The notes under the pieces are model-generated. The model was not told where the DNA came from. It worked only from the letters and a program-made list of their open reading frames with translations, and did no database searches. A stretch of DNA of 37,837 nt from a virus: positions 1-37,837 of the IMG/VR virus record IMGVR_UViG_3300027917_000094. One strand, given 5' to 3'. The stretch's first letter is position 1, and each line of letters opens with the position of its first letter. The translations under genes were made by a program, and so were the position numbers. Of the stretch, positions 6,056 through 13,983 are shown in pieces.

Positions 6056-8106
6056 CGCTGCTCCAGCACCAGCCTGGTGCCCGTGTGTTCCATGTTGCCG
6101 TCCTCCCCTCGCTCTACCTTGATGGACCAACCCTTCAGCACCCAGCTGCTGTCCTGCACGTAGCTGCGGAGCCACACGTTGTTCCCGAAGGCATCCCAGT
6201 CCAACCCGTGGAGCTTCACGTGCTGCCCTGCGTGCAACCCCAGCACAGGCTGCAGCAGGTCCACCGTGATCTCGTAGCTGCTGGTCAGGTTGCGCAACCC
6301 CTGCCGCAGACCGATGCCCAGCACCAGCGCCTGCATGGTGCCATCGAACTCGTCGCCCGTCTCCAGGTCAATGCGCAGGTCCTCGCTGGCAGCCAGCACG
6401 CACACGCTGCTGCCCTGCGGGTAGGTGTGCCCATCTGCCTGCAGGTTCTCCAGCTGCACCGTGGTGTCGCCCACCGACTTGATGGTGCCGATGAGCGAGT
6501 ACGGGATGGTGTTGCTGCCGTACCTGGGGTCGCCTGGCCCAACGGTGTCGGTCAGCTGGCACACGGTGCCCACCGCCCACACCTCTGGCTGCTCCTTGGG
6601 CGTAACGGTGAACGTCTTGGTGGTGGTGTCCACCGTGGCGTCGGCGGTCAGCTGGGTGCAGTCCACGGGTATACCTGGCCACCCCAGGTCGGTCACCATG
6701 GCGGGCACGTCGAACTCGCCCACCTCACCGAACTCGTCCAGGGGCTGCAGCTGGGGGTCGTCGGGCACCTCGTAGTCGCCCTCTAGCGTGCCGTCCTCGC
6801 GCCGCACCACGCACACGCTGCCGCGGGTGTTGCCGTCAGTACTCACCACCACCTGGCACGGGGTGGACAGCGCACTCTCGCTGCTCTGCACCACGGCCAC
6901 CGCTGCGTACTGGTACGTGCCGCCTTCGCGCACGTCGGTGTCGAACACCACCGCGTACCCCTCGCCATAGTCCAGGTCGGGGTTCTGGTTGTCAGCGTCG
7001 GCCACGTGCCGCCAGCCCTCGTCTGGCACTGGGCTGGGGTCGTGTGGCTCGCTGTGGCTGGTGGGTGGTGGCAGCCCCTCGTAGGGTATGTCCACCCCGT
7101 CGAAGTCGCGGACGAACACGTTACCCAGCACGGTCTGCCTGCGCACTGGTGCGTGCTCGTCGTCCCACAACCCGAATGGGTCGCCGTCCTCGTCGCGGTC
7201 AGCCTCTGCCACCTTCTTGCGGTAGAACTTGTATTTATCGGGCTTCCGCTCGTAGTGCTTGGTGCCAGTCTGCAGCGGGAACCCGATGTTGGCACCACCA
7301 CCACGCGCCACCAGGCGCACACCCTTGTCGCTGGTGTCCCGCCCCTCGATGGTGGGCGCACCAACCTCCACGTCTAGCTGGTAGGTGTAGTCCTCCTTCT
7401 GCACGTACCGCGGGCCATCCACCTCCACGTGCCCTGGGCGCAGCGCGTACTTCTTGGTGGTCCAGACGCTGTACCTGTCCACCTCCTCCGTTACGTCGGA
7501 CTCCTCCACCACCACCCCAGTCACCCACCTGGCGGTCTGGTTGGCGTCGGCCTTCTCCACCACGCTGCCGCGCTCCACGGCCTCCGACCACAGCCGCCCA
7601 CTGGCGATGTGGTACCGCTGCTCCTCCAACGTCGCGCCATCCGGGAGCAGCCCCTTCTTCAGTAGCTCGGCACGGGCGTCGGCGTCCAGGTTCGGCGTGG
7701 GCTTCAGGTCGTACACCACCCAGGCGTTGGTCTCGCTGCGGTACGACAGCGCGTCCTTGGCCCAGGGTGCGAACGTCCAGAACACCGTGTACTGCTCCTC
7801 CATCAGCTTCAGGGCACGGCCAGGGTTGACCTCTGGCACGTACGCCCTGCTCCACACCTCGCGCCTGTAGCTGCGCGGGCAGCCGCCTGGCGTGTTGTAC
7901 TCCCAGTGCTCGTAGGTGCGGTGGTACACGTTGTCGAACTGGTTGCTGGTGGTGACCTCACGCTCAATCAGCTGGTAATCCGACATGCTGGGGTCGCGGT
8001 AGAACCCCTGGCGCAGCACGGTGCGCAGCTGCCCCTCAGTGAACAGGTCCTGGTCCTGGTACCCCTCCAGTTCGTGCTGCGTTTCGTAGGTGGGTATCAG
8101 CGCCAT
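6052..8106 (-). CDS. Large tail protein, probable second half of a baseplate hub (684 aa)
   Basis: It starts ATG at 8104-8106 with GAGGG upstream and overlaps the 259-aa hub-like gene by 10 bases. The N-terminal part contains SYRREVWSRAYVPE and charged helices. The middle is acidic with Pro-rich turns, and the C-terminal part (EFDGTMQALVLGIGLRQGLR, then HAGQHVKLHGLDWDA and a WSIKVERGEDG strand) resembles the closing beta domain of phage tail hub proteins, where a matrix-position domain is followed by a ring-forming beta fold. Together with the preceding gene it may form one split hub. The role is inferred from order and fold-like features. Confidence 0.6.
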   Translation of the reverse strand: MALIPTYETQHELEGYQDQDLFTEGQLRTVLRQGFYRDPSMSDYQLIEREVTTSNQFDNVYHRTYEHWEYNTPGGCPRSYRREVWSRAYVPEVNPGRALKLMEEQYTVFWTFAPWAKDALSYRSETNAWVVYDLKPTPNLDADARAELLKKGLLPDGATLEEQRYHIASGRLWSEAVERGSVVEKADANQTARWVTGVVVEESDVTEEVDRYSVWTTKKYALRPGHVEVDGPRYVQKEDYTYQLDVEVGAPTIEGRDTSDKGVRLVARGGGANIGFPLQTGTKHYERKPDKYKFYRKKVAEADRDEDGDPFGLWDDEHAPVRRQTVLGNVFVRDFDGVDIPYEGLPPPTSHSEPHDPSPVPDEGWRHVADADNQNPDLDYGEGYAVVFDTDVREGGTYQYAAVAVVQSSESALSTPCQVVVSTDGNTRGSVCVVRREDGTLEGDYEVPDDPQLQPLDEFGEVGEFDVPAMVTDLGWPGIPVDCTQLTADATVDTTTKTFTVTPKEQPEVWAVGTVCQLTDTVGPGDPRYGSNTIPYSLIGTIKSVGDTTVQLENLQADGHTYPQGSSVCVLAASEDLRIDLETGDEFDGTMQALVLGIGLRQGLRNLTSSYEITVDLLQPVLGLHAGQHVKLHGLDWDAFGNNVWLRSYVQDSSWVLKGWSIKVERGEDGNMEHTGTRLVLEQR

Positions 8107-8876
8107 GTCGGTACCCTCACCAGCACGCGGTGGAGCTTGCGTCGGTTCTCTGGCACGGCTGTGATGGTGTCCACCAGGCTGCCAGGCACCTGCATGGTGG
8201 GTCGCCAGTATTGGCGCGCCACGGGGTCAATGAAGTGCAGGCTGTTGCTCCACTCGCTGTAGTACACGTCCAGCGCGAACGGCTCCACCAGGTCCAGCAT
8301 GGCGTCCCAGTAGGACTTCCCAGGCGGCACGATGATGGGCTGCATGGGGTACCGCGGGTGCCCGCCCGACACGTAGTGGAAGCTGGCCCGCCCGCACAGC
8401 AGCGCCAGCACCTGCGCCAAGTCGTTGCGCCCGTTGTACACCTGGTACCGCCCCACTGGCCCGTCGTACTTCCGCAGGATGCTGCGGACCAGCCCCAGGT
8501 TGTACGTGTACCCACCCCAGAAGGGCACGATGACCATGGTGTGCCTGCAGGTCTTGCGGAAGCTGCTACTGGACCACGACTTGCCCACCACCGTGGTCAG
8601 CGGCTGGCTGCCACGCGCCACCGTCACGGTGCGCACCTTGTCGGGCAGGATGTGCCCCTGCCGTATCACGCAGCTGGCCCAGGGCAGCGCGCTGTCGTAG
8701 CTGCAGTAGATGTCGAACCTGGCGTTGATGTCGAACATGTGCCAGGCGTGGGTGGTGATCGCGAACTCCTGCTCCAGGTACCTGGTGGGCGTGCCGAACG
8801 ATACGGACTCCACCCACGGTGTCACGTCGTGGTTGTCCATGTAGACGCGGGTGTACAGCGGCACGGGGGCGGTCAC
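8097..8876 (-). CDS. Probable baseplate hub N-terminal protein (gp27/gpD-like)
   Basis: The GTG at 8874-8876 overlaps the upstream stop as GTGA. The 259-aa protein begins with the pattern of hub domain 1: a strand then NHDVTPWVESVSFG. Later comes GRNDLAQVLALLCG, and then GKSYWDAMLDLVEPFALDVYY, the 'Sy-dal-xL' element of late-control/gp27 folds. A Cys- and Trp-containing insertion lies between. In T4-like and lambda-like tails the hub caps the tube and carries the tail tip. Placement between the fibre-like gene and the 684-aa gene supports this. Fold assignment is by eye. Confidence 0.55.
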   Translation of the reverse strand: MTAPVPLYTRVYMDNHDVTPWVESVSFGTPTRYLEQEFAITTHAWHMFDINARFDIYCSYDSALPWASCVIRQGHILPDKVRTVTVARGSQPLTTVVGKSWSSSSFRKTCRHTMVIVPFWGGYTYNLGLVRSILRKYDGPVGRYQVYNGRNDLAQVLALLCGRASFHYVSGGHPRYPMQPIIVPPGKSYWDAMLDLVEPFALDVYYSEWSNSLHFIDPVARQYWRPTMQVPGSLVDTITAVPENRRKLHRVLVRVPTWR

Positions 8877-10630
8877 GGGTTCACCTCCATGTTGTACCCC
8901 AGCACATGCACGCGCCCCATCTGCATGTTGACCACGTTGCCAGACAGCACGATGCCCATGGCGGTCAGCTGGTCGTACACGCTGGTGTCCACCACCTCCA
9001 GGTGGATGGTGCTGCCTTGCCTGCGCCTGAACACCAGCCCGCTGGCGTCAAGCTCCCGCACCACCTCAGCGCCCACCAGCCCGCTGGCCGCGCCCTCGTA
9101 CCACAGCTGGTACGCAGGCAGCACGTTGACCGGGAAGTCCCTGCGCAGGTATCCCTGCGCCACCACGTTGGCAGGGAACAGCCGCTCCTGCGCGCCTTGC
9201 GGCACCACGCTGGCTGGGAACAGTGCCGCCACCACGTCAGCAGGCACCACGGCAGCAGGCACGTCCTGCCACACGGGGTGCGCGATCAGGTACCGCCCGT
9301 TCACCGGGGTGTACAGCGGGTCGGTCACGTTGAACACGAAGCCCCACGCCCAGCTGCCCCAGAACGCGGGCGCGATGTTGTACTCCACCAGGGCGTACCC
9401 CATGGCCTGCGCGAACAACGTGGCCAACCAGGTGAACTTCCTGCCCTGCGCCCCCAGGGTGCCGTCAACGCCTACCCCGAACGACCCCATGCGGGTGGGG
9501 TCACCAGGCGGCAGCGCCACCACAGGGTCGCTGTCGGCTGGGTCGTACAGGGGCGGGTCCGTTGGGAACCCTGCGCAGTCGTAGTCGGTGCTACTGATGG
9601 TGGCACCGCGGAACTTGACCACCACCGTGATGCTGTTGTCCTGCCAGGTGACGGCAGGCAGCCTGTCGCACCGCGCCTTGACCCGCCACTGGTTGATGAT
9701 CGGGAACAGCCTGGTGTAGGTGCCATGCCTGGTGCTCTGCTCAACCTGCGGCTCGACCTCCAGCATGCCGTTGGTGGTGGTCAGCGCCACCCCGTTCACC
9801 TCCACCGACAGCAGCGCCAGGTAGTCGTCGCTGGGGCGGTTGACGATGGCGTAGTCGTCGAACCGCAGTTCGCCTGTGTAGTTGTGCAGCCCGCACCCGG
9901 TCCAGTTGTGGGCCGAGTTGACGGTCGCGAAGTCGTCGGTCCACCCGAACGTCCAGCTGGCAGGTTCGTCCTCTAGCTCGCCCTGCCAGTACTTCCCGCG
10001 CATGTAGTAATACGAGCCGTTCCACGTCTCCACCTGCATGCGCACCCAGTACCAGTCGCCGTCCGTTGGCGTGAAGCTGCTGGTGGCTCTGACATCCCTC
10101 GTATTGTCCCAGTGGTAGAACACCTTCCGGCAGCCACCGCTGTCGATCTCAATGGCTGGCCCGCGCACGCCCTGGGTGGTCTTGCCGTAGTTGTCGCCCC
10201 ACCTGAACCTGGCACAGATGCCGCCCCCACCGCCAGTCTTGTACTGCACCCGCACCCTGCTGTCGTGCCAGATGCTCTGGCAGGTGATCTCGTTCCAGTG
10301 CGGCTCTGCCAGGTTGGTGCCGCGGGCGCTGCACTTCAGTATCTGGTTGCTGCCGCTGCCGTCGTCGATCAGCGACCACTCGTCGCTGCCACCGCTGTTC
10401 CATTGCGACTGGGTGTACCCAGCTGCGTAGGTGCAGCGCAGCCAGTCATTGTCACCATCCTCGAAGTCGTCCACCCATGGCGGGCAGCTGGTATGGAGGT
10501 CGAATGTGATGGGGTACCCAGGCGGCAGCTGCGTGGTGCCGTCCGCTGGGTCCAGGTTGGTCAGCTGCAGCACGTCGGGGCGGTACCCCACGACTGCGAC
10601 CACGCCCATCTGCATGTCTATGGTGGGCAC
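8873..10630 (-). CDS. Tail-tip protein with LamG-like lectin region (585 aa)
   Basis: GTG at 10628-10630 has GGGAGGGG upstream. Residues roughly 48-255 look like a concanavalin/LamG jelly roll: WVDDFEDGDNDWLRC, DEWSLIDDGSGSNQILKC, DGDWYWVRMQVETWNG and TGELRFDDYAIVNRP are typical strands of that fold, which often binds glycans. After it comes a region with AFWGSWAWGFVFNVTDP, then a three-fold short repeat (LFPASVVPQG, LFPANVVAQG, DFPVNVLPA). A DMQMGVVAVVGY motif near the start recurs as NMQMGRVHVLGY at the end. A host-recognition role is plausible. Confidence 0.6.
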   Translation of the reverse strand: MPTIDMQMGVVAVVGYRPDVLQLTNLDPADGTTQLPPGYPITFDLHTSCPPWVDDFEDGDNDWLRCTYAAGYTQSQWNSGGSDEWSLIDDGSGSNQILKCSARGTNLAEPHWNEITCQSIWHDSRVRVQYKTGGGGGICARFRWGDNYGKTTQGVRGPAIEIDSGGCRKVFYHWDNTRDVRATSSFTPTDGDWYWVRMQVETWNGSYYYMRGKYWQGELEDEPASWTFGWTDDFATVNSAHNWTGCGLHNYTGELRFDDYAIVNRPSDDYLALLSVEVNGVALTTTNGMLEVEPQVEQSTRHGTYTRLFPIINQWRVKARCDRLPAVTWQDNSITVVVKFRGATISSTDYDCAGFPTDPPLYDPADSDPVVALPPGDPTRMGSFGVGVDGTLGAQGRKFTWLATLFAQAMGYALVEYNIAPAFWGSWAWGFVFNVTDPLYTPVNGRYLIAHPVWQDVPAAVVPADVVAALFPASVVPQGAQERLFPANVVAQGYLRRDFPVNVLPAYQLWYEGAASGLVGAEVVRELDASGLVFRRRQGSTIHLEVVDTSVYDQLTAMGIVLSGNVVNMQMGRVHVLGYNMEVNP

Positions 10631-10640
10631 CAGCCCCTCC

Positions 10641-12467
10641 CTACGAGATCACGTTCAGCCTGAACTCCTTCAACTCCTCGTCGGTGCCTATGTCGGCCAC
10701 CACCCGTATCCAGAACGGTTTGTCGTACCCGCTGCCGTAGGCGATCACCACGTCGCCCGCCACGTAGTCGTTCACCATGTTGGTGGTGGTCTTGATGTAC
10801 GTGCTGGTCAGGGTGTCCACCACCAGTTCCTCGCTGGTGTCCGGGTCGTCGAACTTCTGCACCAGCAGCAGGTCGCCGTTCTGGAAGCCCTCGCCCGTTG
10901 GGTTGGTGCAGTAGATCCGGTCGGGGTAGGTCTCGCTCACGCCACTGGCAGCCGACAACTCCATCCACGGGGTCACGGGCACGCTGCGGAACGGCAGGGT
11001 GGTGGCAACGATGGCACCAGCCGTGTACACGTTGCTGCTCACACTGTCGAAGTCCACGGTGATGCTGGTGGCACCTCCTACGGTGTTGATCTCGCCGTAG
11101 TCGATCTGGTCAGCGGTGGCCACGAAGATGCGCGTGCCAGCCGTCCACTTCGACGTGTTGATGTTCTTCACCGTCAGCACCTTGGTGGTGGCGTCAATGG
11201 TCACCCCGCTGGTCAGCACGGTGCGCTGCGCGTTGATGGGTCGCCAGTCGCCACTGGGGCTGCCGCTGGCGTCGTCGCACATCTCCACCTGGTCGTTGCT
11301 GTCCGCGGGCCACGCCGCGTCGGTGGTGTTGCCGCGGGTGTAGAACACGAACAGGTCGCCACTGACTGGGGTGCCCGACCAGGCTGCGCTGGGGATGGTG
11401 ACGTTGCCGTCAGGGTCGTCCCAGTCACCACTGGTGGTGCCCTGCCAGTTCGGGTCGGCGTCGTAGCTGGGGTGGAAGCTCTCAATGTTGTCCAGGTACG
11501 CGGTGGCCTTCACTTCGTACGCGGTGCCGCTGCTGAACTTGACCTCCCACCGCTGGCTCTGGCACGCCTCGTACACGCTGATGTACGCCAAGGCACCGCT
11601 GCCCCCGTTGCCGCTGTCGGCCACTGGCGCGGTCCACTCGGGGTAGTCGTCCCACACCTCCGCGTGGTTGATGACGCTGCCGCTGAAGTTCTTCAACCAG
11701 AACCGCTGGGGCGTGCCTGTCTCGCCCTGCTGGTACGCGCCCAGGTTGATGGGTGCCGCGTCGATCTCCAGCAGCGTGCTCACGTCCGGGTTGCCACCGT
11801 TGCCCTCCGGGAACATCTCCAGCGGGAAGAAGTAGTACACCTCCACCTGGGGCTTCTCCTGGTTGGCACTGGTGCCCAGGAACAGGCTGTTGGCGTTGCT
11901 GACCTGGAACATCTCGAACCAGAGGTCCTCGTTGTTGAGCAGGCACAGCGAGAAGTAGTCGGTGATGTCCATGGCCTCGAAGAACGTGTACTGCGCGACG
12001 CTGGTGTCGGCTGTGAACCTGGCAGCATAGGTGTTCCAGATGTCGTGGCCATATTGCGCGTAGTACCCGCCCCCGTACCACTGGGTGGTCGTGCTGATGT
12101 CCTTGTACGCCCCTGACCAGTCGTTGATGTCGGGGTACCCTGCGTTCTTGTAGTACGGGTGGCAACGGCAGTCGAAGGTGCCATAGTCCACGCTGTTGCC
12201 GTGCCGCCATTTCCACAGCGCCCGCAGCACGATGGCGCGGAACCCCATGGCTGCACGGAACCTGCGCATCTTGTACCAGTTCATCATGGCGGTGACGTTC
12301 TGGCTGGGGGTGTAGATCAGCCGCACGTCGCTGCTGTTGTAGACCGACGTGTTCGTGTAGTTGTTGTTGCTGCCCCACCTGGTGATGGACCGCCCCTCGC
12401 AGTGCGACCAGTCCCACTCGCTGAACCAGATGCTGTACTCGAAGTCGGCAATGATGCTCCGTGCCAT
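10641..12467 (-). CDS. Tail fibre/baseplate structural protein (608 aa)
   Basis: It starts ATG at 12465-12467 with TAGGAGG. The N-terminal 200 residues are aromatic rich (EYSIWFSEWDWSHCEG, MNWYKMRRFRAAMG, WYGGGYYAQYGHDIWN). The middle resembles beta-sandwich domains, and the C-terminal 200 residues carry repeated 'GDxxxV' beta elements (GDLFVFYTRGN, AGTRIFVATAD, NGDLLLVQKFDDPD, AGDVVIAYGSGY). Such repeats are frequent in virion proteins that bind sugars. It lies within the tail module between a diverged duplicate gene and the lectin-like gene. I assign a virion role but no specific name. Confidence 0.6.
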   Translation of the reverse strand: MARSIIADFEYSIWFSEWDWSHCEGRSITRWGSNNNYTNTSVYNSSDVRLIYTPSQNVTAMMNWYKMRRFRAAMGFRAIVLRALWKWRHGNSVDYGTFDCRCHPYYKNAGYPDINDWSGAYKDISTTTQWYGGGYYAQYGHDIWNTYAARFTADTSVAQYTFFEAMDITDYFSLCLLNNEDLWFEMFQVSNANSLFLGTSANQEKPQVEVYYFFPLEMFPEGNGGNPDVSTLLEIDAAPINLGAYQQGETGTPQRFWLKNFSGSVINHAEVWDDYPEWTAPVADSGNGGSGALAYISVYEACQSQRWEVKFSSGTAYEVKATAYLDNIESFHPSYDADPNWQGTTSGDWDDPDGNVTIPSAAWSGTPVSGDLFVFYTRGNTTDAAWPADSNDQVEMCDDASGSPSGDWRPINAQRTVLTSGVTIDATTKVLTVKNINTSKWTAGTRIFVATADQIDYGEINTVGGATSITVDFDSVSSNVYTAGAIVATTLPFRSVPVTPWMELSAASGVSETYPDRIYCTNPTGEGFQNGDLLLVQKFDDPDTSEELVVDTLTSTYIKTTTNMVNDYVAGDVVIAYGSGYDKPFWIRVVADIGTDEELKEFRLNVIS

Positions 12468-12475
12468 GGTGCCTC

Positions 12476-13504
12476 CTAGATACTCAGCCCGCGGGCACGC
12501 AGCTGTGCCATGCGGCAGGTGCTTTCAGGTGACGCTGCGCTGGGCACCTCGCAGCGCACCCAGAACAGCACGTGGTCGCTGGGGTCAATGTCGCCCAGGC
12601 TCAGGTCGTCGCCAGCAGTCTGCCAGGTGCCTGGGCTGCCAGCCACGTCTGGCGCGAACGCGACCCAGGTGTACCCGTCGCGCACGTAGACGGTGATGCT
12701 GCTGCTGGTGGGGTCGGCGGTGGTGTCGGGCAGGATGATGCCCATGCCCGCCAGGTAGTCGTTCCCGTCGTCGTATCCGCTCACCCCGTACTCGTACTGG
12801 GTCACCCCGTCCATCTGCGCGTCCTCGACCGCCTTGTTCCCGTCCACCAGCACGTCCACGGTGTACTTCCCAGTGCCACCGTCCAGCTGCCTGTCGGTGA
12901 ACGTGATCACGAACGACCTCTTGCTGGCCATCTTGTGGCGCGTGGGGCTGCTGTGGGGTACCAGCCGCTCAATGTACTCCTCAGCACCCGTGCCGTCGAA
13001 GTACCACCCTGGCAGGCTGTAGATGTAGGTGCTCGCACTGATCTGTGTCCCCACGTTGCGGCAGGCCACCTGGCGGTTGCTGCTGTTGGCATCCGCGGCC
13101 ACAATCTCGAACTCCAGCACCTCCGTCACCACCGCGGACAGGTTCTGGTAGTTCCCGATGGTCACCTGCGCAGCCCAGCCCGTGTCCACGCTGGCCGACA
13201 CCACGATGCCCAGCCCAGGAATGATGTCCAGGTTCTCAGTGCTGCCGTCAGCAGTGACCGACAGCCCGCTACGGTCGCCCCAGGGGTTGCGGGCCAGCGC
13301 GCCATCACCAGTGGCCTCCACGTCCACGGTCACCGACCCTGACTTGGTGAACGTCAGTTCGTAGGTGCCCGCGACCGCCTGGCCGTTGGAGCGCCAGGTG
13401 ATGGAAGTGATGGGAGTGTTGGTGGTGTTTTCGTACCGCACGTCCAGGTCGCCAGTGCCCGACGTGGGGTCCGAACCGTACCGCAGAACCAGGTCAGCAC
13501 TCAT
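12476..13504 (-). CDS. Tail-associated virion protein, paralogue of the gene at 13984-15018
   Basis: ATG at 13502-13504 has AGGAGG upstream. The 342-aa product aligns along its length with the 344-aa product of the gene before it: SADLVLRYGSDPTSGTGDLD matches GADVVLRWAADDSATGSLD, both continue with DVRxxNTxxTPx, both have YxLPGxYxxG near the middle, and both end with a DGxxW strand, GTxQ and LxLGD before a short tail. This indicates tandem duplication and divergence. The fold is probably beta-rich. Function is unknown; tail-tip decoration or host binding is likely from location. Confidence 0.65.
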   Translation of the reverse strand: MSADLVLRYGSDPTSGTGDLDVRYENTTNTPITSITWRSNGQAVAGTYELTFTKSGSVTVDVEATGDGALARNPWGDRSGLSVTADGSTENLDIIPGLGIVVSASVDTGWAAQVTIGNYQNLSAVVTEVLEFEIVAADANSSNRQVACRNVGTQISASTYIYSLPGWYFDGTGAEEYIERLVPHSSPTRHKMASKRSFVITFTDRQLDGGTGKYTVDVLVDGNKAVEDAQMDGVTQYEYGVSGYDDGNDYLAGMGIILPDTTADPTSSSITVYVRDGYTWVAFAPDVAGSPGTWQTAGDDLSLGDIDPSDHVLFWVRCEVPSAASPESTCRMAQLRARGLSI

Positions 13505-13549
13505 GGGTGGGCCTCCTGTGAGGGGTGTACATGGGGCGTATCATCACCC

Positions 13550-13569
13550 TATGCAAACGCCATGCCAGG
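13550..13569 (+). repeat. TATGCAA repeat, copy 1 (plus orientation)
   Basis: The copy reads TATGCAAACGCCATGCCAGG. It matches the two minus-strand copies at 13701-13721 and 13749-13769 in the pattern TATGCAA-C-CC-TGCCAG with the same internal spacing. It lies just upstream of the 342-aa tail gene, facing the other two copies. Confidence 0.55.
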
Positions 13570-13599
13570 GAAATTCGTAAGTCCTTTATTTTCAGACAC

Positions 13600-13679
13600 T
13601 TCACGTGTGTCGCATTTTGACGGAGTGGGGTAGGCAAGTATATGGAGAGCCGGTCCGGGCGCGACACAGGGCAGCCTGG
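13600..13679. repeat. Dispersed repeat, copy D
   Basis: A diverged left box (ACGTGTGTCGCATTT) is followed by TATGGAG at offset 41 and by GACACAGGGCAGCCTGG at offset 63, the same geometry as copies A and C. TGTGTCGC and GCGACACA form a perfect 8-bp inverted pair here. Confidence 0.6.
13617..13644 (+). promoter_or_regulatory. Sigma70-like promoter match inside repeat copy D (weak)
   Basis: TTGACG and TATATG are separated by 16 bases on the plus strand. On the minus strand the same place gives TATACT (13637-13642) with TGTCGC 18 bases upstream, which could serve the 342-aa tail gene. Only one orientation, or neither, may be real. A plus-strand transcript would be antisense to tail genes, which argues against that direction. 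Confidence 0.2.
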
Positions 13680-13700
13680 CGCGAAATAGGGAGTGTTTCG

Positions 13701-13721
13701 TCTGGCACGGTGGTTGCATAC
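13701..13721 (-). repeat. TATGCAA repeat, copy 2
   Basis: On the minus strand it reads GTATGCAACC then ACCGTGCCAGA. It shares TATGCAA-C-CC-TGCCAG with the copies at 13550 and 13749. It starts 48 bases from copy 3, in the same orientation. Confidence 0.55.
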
Positions 13722-13748
13722 TGGCAACTTCTGCCTTCGCAAGGTGCT

Positions 13749-13769
13749 CCTGGCACAGGGGTTGCATAC
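13749..13769 (-). repeat. TATGCAA repeat, copy 3
   Basis: On the minus strand it reads GTATGCAACC then CCTGTGCCAGG. It is a direct repeat of copy 2. Together the three copies surround dispersed repeat copy D, as expected of a multi-site protein-binding region. Confidence 0.55.
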
Positions 13770-13798
13770 GCGAGGTGGCATGAGGTGTGCATGCGAAT

Positions 13799-13981
13799 TC
13801 ATCGGCTCGCCCTTCGGGTTGGAACGTACCCCACTGGGTGGGGGTGCATGTGCTCCCACACGAGGTCGCGGTACCGCCAACGGCTGGCCGCATCGCTGGG
13901 TTCGATCACCACCGCACCTGGCAGGTCCGCGGTGTGAATGACCCGCACTCGCTGCCCACAGTCGCAACGCCACACCTCCAC
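13799..13981 (-). CDS. Small protein between duplicated tail genes (60 aa)
   Basis: The GTG at 13979-13981 lies two bases after the TGA of the preceding gene, with GGAGG placed correctly inside that gene's last codons, so translation is coupled. The product begins VEVWRCDCGQRVRVIHTADL and ends in a His/Arg-rich tail. The CDC-G pair followed by strand-forming residues resembles half of a zinc ribbon, but a second Cys pair is missing. GC third-position bias supports coding. No function is assigned. Confidence 0.5.
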   Translation of the reverse strand: MEVWRCDCGQRVRVIHTADLPGAVVIEPSDAASRWRYRDLVWEHMHPHPVGYVPTRRASR

Positions 13982-13983
13982 CT

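Larger units (their letters stand above)
13505..13798. other. Intergenic region with repeats inside the tail gene cluster
   Basis: This is the longest gene-free interval inside the minus cluster. It carries one copy of the dispersed repeat (13600-13679), three copies of a TATGCAA-containing 20-mer and a locally AT-rich stretch near 13570-13600 (TTTATTTTCAG). ORFs crossing it lack a ribosome binding site and third-position bias. It lies immediately upstream of the 342-aa tail gene, so it could hold a promoter, an operator cluster or a replication or packaging site. Confidence 0.6.

Noticed and set aside
8130-9584. 484-residue plus-strand open frame
   Set aside because: Antisense to the hub-like and lectin-like genes, with low-complexity His/Val/Arg composition typical of a shadow frame.
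10431-12116. 561-residue plus-strand open frame
   Set aside because: It has biased His/Val/Gly composition, is opposite a well-supported tail gene, and lacks a ribosome binding site.
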